Assembly (NCBI RefSeq): GCF_003346515.1
Contig: NZ_QQNA01000044.1
Location: 1-37,233 of the forward strand
Length of the DNA: 37,233 nt
Direction: 5' to 3'
Source: Streptomyces corynorhini
GTDB lineage: Bacteria; Actinomycetota; Actinomycetes; Streptomycetales; Streptomycetaceae
Shown: one piece after another, positions 1 through 9,146 of the stretch
How the letters are laid out: each line of letters opens with the position of its first letter
Numbering within the stretch: position 1 is the stretch's first letter
Notes under the pieces: model-generated
What the model was told of the DNA's origin: nothing
The model's database searches: none
Seen by the model: only the letters and a program-made list of their open reading frames with translations
Made by a program: the position numbers and the translations under genes

Positions 1-3000
1 GCGGCCGGGGCGGCGGGCGCGCTCCGGTCCGGCCGCGTCCGGACGGGAGACCCCAGCCCCGTGTCGGCGACCGGGCCGAGGTTCACCGACAACCACGGCC
101 GCCCCGCCAGCCGTTCGGCTCCGGCGAAGGAGTCGAGGAAGGCGTTGGCGGCCGCGTAGGCGCCAAGTCCCCCGGCCAGTCCCGGCAGTACGGAGGACAC
201 GGAGGAGAACGCCACGCACAGCGCGGGGCTCCGGCCGTGCCGGTCGAGGGTCCGCGCCAGCAGCACGGTGCCGAGCGTCTTCGCGCCCAGCGCCTCCATC
301 GTGTCCTCCGGCTTCGTTCCCCGCAGGCTGCCGGGGCGCACCACTCCGGCCGCGTGGAAGACGGCGTCCGGCGTCGTGGGCAGCGCGGCGACGAGTGCCT
401 CGACGTCGTCGCGGGAGGTGAGGTCGGCCCGGTGGTAGTGCGCGTCGGCGCCGAGCGCGGTGAGTTCCGCCAGCAGGCCCGCGGGCGGCCGCGCGGAGCG
501 CCCGGTGAGCCGGAGCACCGGCCTGCCCCGGCCCGCGAACTCCCGGGCCAGCGCGGATCCGAGACCGCCACCGCCGCCCGTGATCAGGAAGGTCCCGTCG
601 GCGGGCAGCCGGTCCGGGACAGCGGGCAGGTCGGCCGCCCGCGCCGCCACGGTCCGCACCAGCCGCTGTCCGCCGCGCCAGGCGACGGGTCCGGCCGCCT
701 GCGCCGCCGTCGCCTCGGCGAGGACGGCCAGGAGCCGCTGCCCCGCGCCGTCGAGGGAGCAGAGGTCGACCCAGTTGGCCACCACCGCGTCGGACTCGGA
801 CGGCACGGCCAGGGTCAGACCGCCCAGCACGGCCTGTACCGGGTCGGGCCGTTCACGGCCCGACCCCGTGGTGTGTACGTCCTCGGTCACGACGAGCAGC
901 CGGCCGGAGCCGGTCCGGTCGACAAGGGCGAGAGCCGTGTGGAACTCCGCGACCAGCTCGCGCTGGAGCCGGTCGATGTCCGCGGCGGCGGCGCGGCCGG
1001 CGGGCCCGGCGAGCAGAACCACTGCCCGCGGAGGGGAGTCGGGGGACTCGGTGGTCCGTACGCCCTGTTCCGCGAGCCGTTGTGTCAGGTCGTACACGGC
1101 GGCCCGGTCCGGGCCGGTCACCAGTACCGGTCCACCGGCTCCCGGCGGCAGGGGCGCCGCCCGCCAGACGACGCGGTGCAGGAGGGTGTGTGCGGGCCGC
1201 GTCTCGTGCGGCCAGTGGCGGCGCCGCTGGTAGGGGTAGGGCGGCAGCGTGACCCGCCGGTGTCCCGCGTCCGGTTCCGTACGGTCCAGTCGCGCGCCCC
1301 TGGCCCACAGGCGCGCCACCGTCTCCAGCAGCTCCCGCCCCCCGCCGGGGGCGGCGTCCGGGCCGGTCCCGGAACGCCCGGGTGCCACGGGGGCGGAGAG
1401 CACGACGACGTCTCCGCCGCCGCGCGCCGTGTCCGTGTCCGGGGCCGTGTCCGGGGCCGTGTCCGTGTCCGGGGCCGTGTCCGTGTCCGGGGCCGTGTCC
1501 GGGGCCCGGTCCGTGTCCGTGTCCTGAGCGCGACCGCCCGCACCGGGGCTCCGGCGGCGGGCCGCCGCGGCCCGTACGGAACCGGCCAGGGTCTGCCACG
1601 GGCCCAGCTCCACGAACGTGTCGTACCCCTCGTCGAGCAGTCGCTCCACGGCCCGTCCGAACAGCACCGGCCGCAGGGCGTGCGCGCGCAGGTGGTCCGG
1701 GTCCATGGGCGGCCGCCACTCGGCGGTGAGCGTGCTCATCACCGGGATCAGGGGAGCCCTGACGTCCAGCGCGCCCGCCGCGTCCGCCAGCGCCTGGGCG
1801 ATCGGCTCCATCAGCGGCGAGTGGAAGGCGCGCGAGACCTCCAGCGCGCGTACGCCCGCCCCGCGCGCGGCGAGCTTCCGCGCCGCCTGCCCGACCGCGC
1901 CGGGGCTGCCGGAGAGCACCAACCGGCCGGGGCCGTTGTACGCCGCGACCGCCAGCTCCCCGGGGGCCGCGGAGACCAGGGCCGCGACGTCCTCCTCGGC
2001 CGCTCCCCGTACCGCCACCATCGCGCCCTGCGGGGTGGACTCCCCCATGAGCCGCCCGCGCCGCGCCGCCAGCGTCAGCGTGTCGGCGAACGACAGCGCT
2101 CCGCCGACACAGGCGGCGGCCAGTTCCCCGACACTGTGCCCGACCAGCGCGTCCGGCCGTACGCCCCAGGCCAGCAACTGCCGGGCGAGCGCCACGCCGT
2201 GGGCCACCAGCAGCGGCTGTGCCACCTCCGTGGCGGCCTGGTCCCGCGCGTCCACGTCGGCGTCGACGCACCAGGCGGTCAGCTCGCGTCCGCGCACCGC
2301 GCCGATGTGGGCGGACGCCTCTTTGAGGGTGGCGCGGTAGACCGGCGCCGTCGCGTACAGCGCCCGCCCCTGGCCCGGTCGCAGCGCGCCCTGGCCGGGG
2401 AAGACGAGGACGGTGCGCGGCCGGTGCGTCACCGTCGCGGCGACCGCTCCCGGCGGCCGTCCGGCGCCGGGGGCGGTGGCCGCGCGCAGGCGTTCCCGCA
2501 GATCGCCGTCGGCGACGACGGCGAGCCGGTGGTCCCCCTCGTCGCGGGCGGTGGCCGCCGCCCGGCACACCGCGCCCTCGTCCAGCTCCGGGTGGTCGTC
2601 CAGATGGCCCAGCAGCCGGGACGCCCAGGCTTCCAGACCGGCCGCGCCACGCGCCGACAGCCTCAGCAGGTGCGGGCCGTCCTCGCCACGCGGCTCGCGC
2701 GCCTCGGGCGGCGGCGCCTGCTCCAGCACCGCGTGCGCGTTCGTGCCGCCGAAGCCGAAGGCGTTGACACCGGCACGGCGGGGGCCGGACGACGGCCAGG
2801 CGCACACCTCGGTGACCAGGGCGAATCCGGACCGCTCGACGGCGGGCGACGGCGGCGTGTGGTGCGGTGAGGCAGGCAGCCGGCCGTGCCCGAGCGCCAG
2901 CACCACCTTCACCAGCGAGGGCAGCGCGGAGGCGTTGAGCAGGTGCCCGACATTCGACTTCACCGAGCCGAGCAGCCGCGGCCGGCCGTCCGCGTGTGCC

Positions 3001-6000
3001 GGGAAGGCGTGGGCCAGGGACCGCAGTTCGATGGGGTCGCCGACGGCCGTTCCCGTCCCGTGCGCCTCGACGTAGGTCACGGAAGCCGGGTCGACACCGC
3101 AGATCTCGTACGCGCGGCTGATCACCTCGCGCTGTCTCAGCGGGTTGGGTGCCAGGAGGCTCAGCGACGTACCGTCGTTGTTGACCGCCGTGCCCCGCAC
3201 GACGGCGAGCACCTCGTCGCCGTCCCTGCGGGTGTCGGCCAGGCTGCGCAGCACCAGGGCGGCCCCGCCCTCACCGGGGACGAACCCGTCGGCGTCCGCG
3301 CCGAAGGCACGGCCGCGCCCGGTGGGCGACAGGGCCCGTGCCGCCTCCAGGGCCCGGTGGGCGTCGGCGGTGAGATGGAGATTGACGCCGCCCACGACGG
3401 CGATGTCGCACTCGCCGTCCCCGAGGCTGCGGCGGGCCAGGTGCAGCGCGACCAGCCCCGATGAGCACGCGGTGTCCACGGCGAGGGCCGGGCCGTCCAG
3501 GTCCAGGCAGTGGGAGACCCGGGCGGCGACGAGGTTGGGGAGGTTGCCCGTCAGCGTCGTCGCGGACGGTGGTACGGCGGGAGAGGCATCGGCGAGGATC
3601 TGCCGGTACCCGCTCTCCCCGACGGCGGCGAAGACACCGATCCGCAGGCCGCGGCGGCGGGGTCCGGCGTAACCGGCGCGTTCCAGGGCCTCGTGGGCGA
3701 GTTCGAGGAAGATCCGGGCCTGCGGGTCGAGGGTGCGGGCCTCCTCGTCGCCGATGCCGAAGTGCTCGGCGTCGAAGGCGGCCACGTCGTCCAGGAAGGC
3801 GCCCCGACGGCCGCCCGTGGCCGCCTCGGCGGCGCCCCAACGGTCCGGTGGCACGTCGGTGACGGCGTCGCGACCGGCCGTCAGCAGCTCCCAGAACTCC
3901 TCGGGTGTGCTCGCGCCCGGGAACCGGCAGGCCATCGCGACGACCGCCGTCGCGGACGCGTCCCGTGCGGAGGGCGGTGGTACCGGCTCGTTCGCGGCGG
4001 GTCGGCGCGCGGCCGTGTCCCCCTCCTCGGTGGCCAGCAGCTGGCCGGTGAGCGCGGCGACGGTGTCGTCGCGCATCACGGCGGGGCTCAGTGCGACTCC
4101 CAGGGCCTGTTCCAGCTCGGCGAGGGCCTCCATGGCCTTCAGCGAGGTGCCGCCCAGCTCGGCGAAGCGCTCCCGGTCCCCGAAGGACGCCTCGGGCACG
4201 TTCAGCACCCGGGCCCAGACGTCGCGCACCACCCGCCGCACATCGCCGTACGAGCGCGGTGTCGCGGCCGGTCGCTCCCCGGGCCGGGCCGCCGCTCGCC
4301 GCCGCTCAGGACCGGCCGTCGGCAGGGCCGGTACGGGGTCGGCCGGGCCCCCGGACGACACGGCGGACGCGTACGCCCCTTCCTCGAAGCGCGTCCGCAT
4401 CCGGTGCCGGCGCACCTTGCCGCTCGTGGTCCGGGTGAAGGCCGAAGGCGGCAGCGCGAGCACCCGTACGTCGTCGTGTCCCAGGGCGGTGCGCACCCGC
4501 CGCGCGACCCCCGCCAGGACCCCGGCCGCACCGGTCGGCGGCCGGGCCCAGGGCACGAGGACCACCACCCGCTCGCCGCCGGTCACCGGGTCCGTGGAGC
4601 CGACCACCACCGGGCTGCCCGGCGGCAGCCCGGGGCTCGTCCGCGCGACCTCCTCCATGTCGGGGGCGTGGAAGGTGCGGCCGTTGAGGAAGAGGACATC
4701 CTTGTGCCGCCCGCTGACGCACAACCGGCCGTCGCGCAGGAACCCCAGGTCCCCGGTCCGCAGCCAGCCGCCGGAGAAGGAGAGCGCCGTCGTCTCCGGC
4801 AGGCCGTGGTACCCGCGGGCGATCTGCGGGCCCCGCACCTCGATGTGCCCCACCCGCCGGTCGCCCAGCGGTCGCCGGGAGTCGTCGGTGATCCGGACCG
4901 TGCAGCCGGGCACCGGCGGGCCGACGTCCATCACCTCCACGGCGTCACCGCCCGCCGCGCACTCCACGGCCGTGCCCCGGCCGAGCGCCGCCCGTTCCAG
5001 GGCGACCGGCACCGCCACTTCGCCGAGGGGCGGGAAGGTGACGGCCAGGGTCGCCTCGGCCAGTCCGTACACGGGGACCGTCGCCGCCGGATCCAGCCGG
5101 GCCGGCCGCGTCTTGGCCGCGAACTCACGCCACACCGTCGCGGAGATCGGTTCGGCCCCCACCAGGATCAGCCGTACGGCGCTGAGGTCGAGTCCGGCCA
5201 GTACCGGGTCGGGAACACGGCGGACGGCCAGCGCGAGCGCGAAGTTGGCGGCCGACAGGACCGTGGCCCGGTGCCTCGCCGCCACCTCGAACCACAGGGC
5301 CGGGTTCTTCGCGAACGACAGGGGAGCCATCTTCACCTGTTTCGACCGCGCGGCCAACGGTGCCAGATGAGTACCGATGAGGCCCATGTCGTGGAAGTAC
5401 GGCATCCAGCTGACCACGACATCGCGATCGGACAGGGCAGAGGCCCCGACGATCTGCCGCAGATTGGCCACCACGGCCGCGTGGGTCACCTCCACGCCCT
5501 TCGGAGATCCGGTGCTGCCGGACGAGAACTGCAGGAACGCCAACGCGTCGGGCGACGGCACGGCGGGCACGGCCGGGGTGCGGCACTCCCGCAACGTCTC
5601 CAGGCGCAACACCTCGACGTCCGCGGGCAGTTCGCCGACCACCGTCACACCAGCGTCGACCACGACGGGCGGGCGGCCGAGGTGCTCCCACACCGGAGCG
5701 ACCCGCCGCGCGTCGGGTGCCAGCGGCACCGGGACCAGACCGGCCGCCAGCGCGCCCCAGAACATCGGCTGGAAGTTCTCGCCGCGCTCCGCGAGCAGCG
5801 GCACACAGGTACCGGGGGCGACCCCCGCGTCGCGGAAGCCGCCCGCGACGCGCAAGGACTCGTCGAGGAGCTGCCGGAAGGTGACCGCCGACTCGCCGCC
5901 GTCCCCTCGGACATGCACCAGGACCTGTGCGGGGGCCAGGCGGACCGCGTCCAGCAGTACGTCCAGGAGCGTTTCGCGAGCCGCGGGTCCGCCCTCGGCC

Positions 6001-6074
6001 GCTCCGGGGCAACTGGCCCCCCGGCCACCGTTGTTGTGCGCCGCGATATGCCGCTGCTCGCCGTCAGGCCCCAC
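1..6074 (-). CDS. Modular type I polyketide synthase, FAAL-ACP-KS-AT-KR (3' end outside window)
   Basis: The frame runs from GTG 6074 (GAGGAG seven bases upstream) off the window start, about 2024 residues. Domains in order: a fatty acyl-AMP ligase (about 38-565) with FLQFSSGSTGSPKG near 180 and WMPYFHDMGLIG near 225; an ACP with GGTSL, phosphopantetheine Ser644; a ketosynthase with DTACSSG Cys870, EAHGTGT His1005 and NVGH His1044; an acyltransferase with GHSVGE Ser1314 and an RAFH motif ending at His1418, which predicts malonyl-CoA; a Thr/Asp/Pro repeat linker (about 1517-1549); and a ketoreductase with TGGGGGLG near 1828 and YAAAN Tyr1973, apparently active. The FAAL would activate a free fatty acid as acyl-AMP and load the ACP; the module then extends it once and reduces the beta-keto group. 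The KS departs from the consensus (TLDPQAR, GHLLNASA). Further domains (ACP, TE) probably lie outside the window. Domain identity is sure; the product is unknown. Confidence 0.95.
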   Translation of the reverse strand, partial: MGPDGEQRHIAAHNNGGRGASCPGAAEGGPAARETLLDVLLDAVRLAPAQVLVHVRGDGGESAVTFRQLLDESLRVAGGFRDAGVAPGTCVPLLAERGENFQPMFWGALAAGLVPVPLAPDARRVAPVWEHLGRPPVVVDAGVTVVGELPADVEVLRLETLRECRTPAVPAVPSPDALAFLQFSSGSTGSPKGVEVTHAAVVANLRQIVGASALSDRDVVVSWMPYFHDMGLIGTHLAPLAARSKQVKMAPLSFAKNPALWFEVAARHRATVLSAANFALALAVRRVPDPVLAGLDLSAVRLILVGAEPISATVWREFAAKTRPARLDPAATVPVYGLAEATLAVTFPPLGEVAVPVALERAALGRGTAVECAAGGDAVEVMDVGPPVPGCTVRITDDSRRPLGDRRVGHIEVRGPQIARGYHGLPETTALSFSGGWLRTGDLGFLRDGRLCVSGRHKDVLFLNGRTFHAPDMEEVARTSPGLPPGSPVVVGSTDPVTGGERVVVLVPWARPPTGAAGVLAGVARRVRTALGHDDVRVLALPPSAFTRTTSGKVRRHRMRTRFEEGAYASAVSSGGPADPVPALPTAGPERRRAAARPGERPAATPRSYGDVRRVVRDVWARVLNVPEASFGDRERFAELGGTSLKAMEALAELEQALGVALSPAVMRDDTVAALTGQLLATEEGDTAARRPAANEPVPPPSARDASATAVVAMACRFPGASTPEEFWELLTAGRDAVTDVPPDRWGAAEAATGGRRGAFLDDVAAFDAEHFGIGDEEARTLDPQARIFLELAHEALERAGYAGPRRRGLRIGVFAAVGESGYRQILADASPAVPPSATTLTGNLPNLVAARVSHCLDLDGPALAVDTACSSGLVALHLARRSLGDGECDIAVVGGVNLHLTADAHRALEAARALSPTGRGRAFGADADGFVPGEGGAALVLRSLADTRRDGDEVLAVVRGTAVNNDGTSLSLLAPNPLRQREVISRAYEICGVDPASVTYVEAHGTGTAVGDPIELRSLAHAFPAHADGRPRLLGSVKSNVGHLLNASALPSLVKVVLALGHGRLPASPHHTPPSPAVERSGFALVTEVCAWPSSGPRRAGVNAFGFGGTNAHAVLEQAPPPEAREPRGEDGPHLLRLSARGAAGLEAWASRLLGHLDDHPELDEGAVCRAAATARDEGDHRLAVVADGDLRERLRAATAPGAGRPPGAVAATVTHRPRTVLVFPGQGALRPGQGRALYATAPVYRATLKEASAHIGAVRGRELTAWCVDADVDARDQAATEVAQPLLVAHGVALARQLLAWGVRPDALVGHSVGELAAACVGGALSFADTLTLAARRGRLMGESTPQGAMVAVRGAAEEDVAALVSAAPGELAVAAYNGPGRLVLSGSPGAVGQAARKLAARGAGVRALEVSRAFHSPLMEPIAQALADAAGALDVRAPLIPVMSTLTAEWRPPMDPDHLRAHALRPVLFGRAVERLLDEGYDTFVELGPWQTLAGSVRAAAARRRSPGAGGRAQDTDTDRAPDTAPDTDTAPDTDTAPDTAPDTDTARGGGDVVVLSAPVAPGRSGTGPDAAPGGGRELLETVARLWARGARLDRTEPDAGHRRVTLPPYPYQRRRHWPHETRPAHTLLHRVVWRAAPLPPGAGGPVLVTGPDRAAVYDLTQRLAEQGVRTTESPDSPPRAVVLLAGPAGRAAAADIDRLQRELVAEFHTALALVDRTGSGRLLVVTEDVHTTGSGRERPDPVQAVLGGLTLAVPSESDAVVANWVDLCSLDGAGQRLLAVLAEATAAQAAGPVAWRGGQRLVRTVAARAADLPAVPDRLPADGTFLITGGGGGLGSALAREFAGRGRPVLRLTGRSARPPAGLLAELTALGADAHYHRADLTSRDDVEALVAALPTTPDAVFHAAGVVRPGSLRGTKPEDTMEALGAKTLGTVLLARTLDRHGRSPALCVAFSSVSSVLPGLAGGLGAYAAANAFLDSFAGAERLAGRPWLSVNLGPVADTGLGSPVRTRPDRSAPAAPA

Positions 6075-6156
6075 GAAACCGCTCCTCAGCCGGGTACGAA
6101 CGGCACTTCGGCAGCGCCGCTACGATGATCCTCGACGCCGGTCCTTCCGTCGTGCA

Positions 6157-6172
6157 TGAGTACGGGTACTCA
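6157..6172. promoter_or_regulatory. Perfect 16-bp palindrome upstream of the PKS gene
   Basis: TGAGTAC-GG-GTACTCA is a perfect 7-bp inverted repeat about 85 bases upstream of the PKS start, in the 148-base gap between the LAL regulator stop (6223) and the PKS GTG (6074). A dimeric activator site is likely; the LAL regulator encoded next door is the obvious candidate ligand. This is inference. I found no second copy by eye. Confidence 0.45.
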
Positions 6173-6222
6173 CCTTGGCCCGCTCGGCAATTCCGTGCCG
6201 GGGGCACGCGGCGGCCCCGCCT

Positions 6223-8913
6223 TCAGCCGCCGAGGCCCGGATGGTCCCTGAGCTGTCTGCGGGAGGAGATGCCGAGCTTGCGGAATATGTTGCGCAGGTG
6301 GGCGTCGATGGTGCGGGGGCTGAGGAACAGCCGGGCGGCGACCTCCTTGGACGTCGCCCCGGTGGTGACGAGCCGTGCGATGTACACCTCCTGCGCGGTG
6401 AGCCGGTCGTAGGCGGCCCCGGACCGGCCCTGGGCCTTCTCGCCGGTGGCGCGCAGTTCGTCGGCGGCACGCCGGGCGAACGCCTCGACGCCCGCCCCGG
6501 ACAGCAGCTCGTGGGCGGTGCGCAGATGCGGACGGCAGTCGCGCCTGCGGCCCTCGCGCCGCAGCCACTCCCCGTACAGCAGATGGGCCCTGGCCCGGTA
6601 GGGGACCATGGGGCTCTCTTCGAGGTACTCGATGGCTTCCCGGTAGTGATCCTCGACACCGGTCACCAGCCCGCGTGCGTACGCGGCGATGCCCAGGCCC
6701 GAGGAGGTGCCGCTGGCCGCGGTGCGCTCGGTCAGCGATTCCAGGGCGGTGGCGGCGGCGTCGGGCTCCCCGCACCGGACGGCCGCCTCCACCAGCTCGG
6801 GCAGGGAGATCCCGGCGAGGAAGAGGTCGCCGTGCGCGGTGGCCCGCCGGGCGGCGGCCAGTGCGGCCGGGTACTCCGCCAGTCCGTTGTGGAGCAGGGC
6901 CGCCGCCCAGTGGGTGTTGGCGATCAGCTGCCCGGCACCGCGCTCCCCGGCCGCCGCGGTGACCGTCTCGAACAGTTCGAGCGCCTCTTCTCGGCGGCCC
7001 CGCATCGCCGCCAGTTGCAGCCGGTGGTACGTCACCGGGGGCGCGTCGATCGCGTCGGCGATCGCCTCCTCCTCTGCGACCGCCTCCATCGCCTGCCCGA
7101 GGTCGCCGGAGAGCACGGCGCAGGACGTCGTCTGGGCGAGCCCCAGACGCAGCAGGAGGGGTGAACCGGACTCGCGGCCGGTCTTCATCAGCCACTCCGT
7201 GATCGCCGCATGGGTGAGCGGGTCCCACAGCTCCGAGGCGAGCAGCACGGCGAGCGCGGGCCGCCGGGTCCACAGGGGAGTGTCATCGCCGTCGAGAGCG
7301 CTCCGCAGCAGGGGCACCCCGGCCCGGTGCCCGTCCGATTCGAGCCGGATCAGGGCATCCAGGACGTCAGGGGAACGGGGTGCCGGCGAGGCGGACCGTG
7401 CCGCCGCCAGGACCATGTCCATCACGCCGGTGGCCCGGCCGACGACCAGGCTCATCTCCAGCGCGTCCAGGAAGCACTCGCGTGACCACTCCGGGTCGAG
7501 CCCGGCGAGCCGCTGGGCGGCGCGCAGCATGAACACGGGGCCGTGGCCGTCGTTGTGGCTCACGAAGGCGATCTGTCCACGCAGCAGATCGACCCTGGCG
7601 CGCTGGTACTCGTCCAGTGCCGCGTTCGCCACGGTCGTGAGCAGCTCCGCCGCCGTGCCGTTGATACCGGCGTCGAGTTTGGCCCGTACGGCGGCGAGCG
7701 TCCTCTCGGTCCGCGCGGCGCCGTCCAGCGACAGCTCCGCCGCGCGTTCGAGAAACGCCGCCGCGGCGGCCACACCGCCGCGTGTCTCGGCGCGGGTGGC
7801 GGAGCGCTCCAGCTCGGCGGCGACCTCGTCGTCGGGGCCCGTACTGGCCTGCGCGCGGTGCCAGGCCCGCCGGTCCGGGTCCGTCACCGGATCGGTGACC
7901 TCGGCCAGCGCGCGGTGGGCGGTACGGCGCTCTTCCGCCGCCGCGGCCCGGTAGACCGCGGACCGGGCCAGCGGGTGGCAGAAGCTGACGCGGGTGGAGA
8001 ACTCGATCAGCCCGGTGGCGGTCGCGTCCGCGCCGGCCGCCCGGATGTCGAGACCCAGCCGCCGCGCCGCGGGCCACAGCAGCCCGGGATCGCCGATCGG
8101 GTCGGCGCTCGCGACGGTCAGCAGCGACCGCGCGCCGTCGGACAGACCGCTCAGCCGGTCCCGGAAACTGCGCTCGATCCTGGACGGTACCGAGGAGGCG
8201 TCCGGCGGCGCGAACCCTCCGGCTCGGGGCAGTTCGAGCAGGGCCAGCGGGTTTCCCCGCGCCTCCGCCATGATCCGCTGGCGCACCTGCTCGTCCAGCG
8301 GCACGTGGCTTCTCGCCGCCAGGAACGCCCGCGCGTCGGCGTCGCCCAGCCCGCCGACGAAGAGGCCGGGCAGGTCGTCCAGTTCGCCCGCCGTGTGAGG
8401 GAGCCGGGCGGCGAACACCATGGCGACGGATTCGCAGCCGACGCGCCGGGCGAGGAAGGCCAGTACCTTCGCCGACGCCGTGTCCAGCCAGTGGCAGTCG
8501 TCGATCAGGCACAGCAGCGGGCGCTCGCGGGTCGCGCACGACAGCAGTTCCAGGGCGGCCGCTCCGATACGCAGGACGTCGGGAGCGCCGGTGGACAGTC
8601 CGAAGGCGTTCCGCAGGATCTCGCCCTGCCGCGCGGGCAGTTCGGCGAGACGCGGCAGGATCGGCACGCAGAGCTGGTGCAGCGCGGCGAACGGCAGCTC
8701 ACTCTCGTACTGCGACCCGCAGGCCCGGACCACCCCGAATCCGGTGGCCGCCCGCACGGCGCCGTCCAGCAGCGCGCTCTTGCCGATACCCGCCTCACCC
8801 CGCAGCACCAGCGCGCCGCCCCGGCCCGCGCGCGCGGCGCCGGTCAGCTCGTCGATGCGCCTGGTCTCGTCCTGTCTGCCGATGAGTTGGCCGGAAGTCT
8901 GCGCCGAAGTCAT
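6223..8913 (-). CDS. LAL-family LuxR transcriptional regulator with AAA ATPase domain
   Basis: The product is 896 residues, the usual size for large ATP-binding LuxR regulators (MalT/LAL type). Walker A GEAGIGKS is at residues 39-46 and a Walker B-like LLCLIDDCHWLD near 133-144. A long helical, TPR-like middle follows. The C-terminal LuxR helix-turn-helix begins near LTAQEVYIARLV and contains SKEVAARLFLSPRTIDAHLRN. Members of this family are commonly pathway-specific activators of modular PKS clusters. The gene lies directly upstream of the PKS in the same orientation, so activation of the PKS is the natural inference. The ATG start at 8913 has only a weak ribosome binding site (GTAGG), and a repeat-like element begins about 10 bases upstream of it. 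I saw no TTA codon in this gene. Confidence 0.93.
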   Translation of the reverse strand: MTSAQTSGQLIGRQDETRRIDELTGAARAGRGGALVLRGEAGIGKSALLDGAVRAATGFGVVRACGSQYESELPFAALHQLCVPILPRLAELPARQGEILRNAFGLSTGAPDVLRIGAAALELLSCATRERPLLCLIDDCHWLDTASAKVLAFLARRVGCESVAMVFAARLPHTAGELDDLPGLFVGGLGDADARAFLAARSHVPLDEQVRQRIMAEARGNPLALLELPRAGGFAPPDASSVPSRIERSFRDRLSGLSDGARSLLTVASADPIGDPGLLWPAARRLGLDIRAAGADATATGLIEFSTRVSFCHPLARSAVYRAAAAEERRTAHRALAEVTDPVTDPDRRAWHRAQASTGPDDEVAAELERSATRAETRGGVAAAAAFLERAAELSLDGAARTERTLAAVRAKLDAGINGTAAELLTTVANAALDEYQRARVDLLRGQIAFVSHNDGHGPVFMLRAAQRLAGLDPEWSRECFLDALEMSLVVGRATGVMDMVLAAARSASPAPRSPDVLDALIRLESDGHRAGVPLLRSALDGDDTPLWTRRPALAVLLASELWDPLTHAAITEWLMKTGRESGSPLLLRLGLAQTTSCAVLSGDLGQAMEAVAEEEAIADAIDAPPVTYHRLQLAAMRGRREEALELFETVTAAAGERGAGQLIANTHWAAALLHNGLAEYPAALAAARRATAHGDLFLAGISLPELVEAAVRCGEPDAAATALESLTERTAASGTSSGLGIAAYARGLVTGVEDHYREAIEYLEESPMVPYRARAHLLYGEWLRREGRRRDCRPHLRTAHELLSGAGVEAFARRAADELRATGEKAQGRSGAAYDRLTAQEVYIARLVTTGATSKEVAARLFLSPRTIDAHLRNIFRKLGISSRRQLRDHPGLGG

Positions 8914-8922
8914 GCGCCTACG

Positions 8923-8998
8923 TTAGGCCCTGCCATGTGGATCACGCCGGGCTCGCGGGCCCTGGTGCCGCTCCCCGATCCGGCCCGACCAGACGAAA
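8923..8998. repeat. Degenerate copy of a MITE-like intergenic element
   Basis: The left part (8923 to about 8975) aligns by eye with the left end of the element at 25764: both have TAGG...TGGATCA(C/T)GCCGGGCTCGCG followed by GCCCTGG, with most positions identical over about 60 bases. The right edge (GATCCGGCCCGACCAGACGA) is roughly inverted relative to the left. It occupies the promoter region between the divergent LAL and Dabb genes, so it may carry or disturb promoter signals. Transposon ancestry is inference. Confidence 0.5.
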
Positions 8999-9146
8999 GA
9001 CCTGGGCGAGGCGCGGGCGCGCGCAGCGGGCGCGTGCCGGTGGCCGCATAGGCGGCCTTCACCGACGCGAGCGGGCGCGCGTCCGTACGAGGCTGGCCGC
9101 TCGACCTCGTCATGCCCCAACACGGCGCAACCGAAAGAGGATCCCG

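Noticed and set aside
138..144. HExxH in the 217-residue protein taken as proof of a metalloprotease
   Set aside because: A single HExxH in a helical, Ala/His-rich stretch (residues 138-151) is not enough; it is kept only as an observation in the gene entry.
237..2870. 877-codon open frame on the plus strand
   Set aside because: It lies opposite the PKS AT and KS domains; its translation is Arg/Gly/Val-rich with no family motifs, as expected from the complement of high-GC coding DNA.
3510..6128. 872-codon open frame on the plus strand
   Set aside because: It is antisense to the FAAL-ACP-KS part of the PKS, which has clear catalytic motifs in the minus frame.
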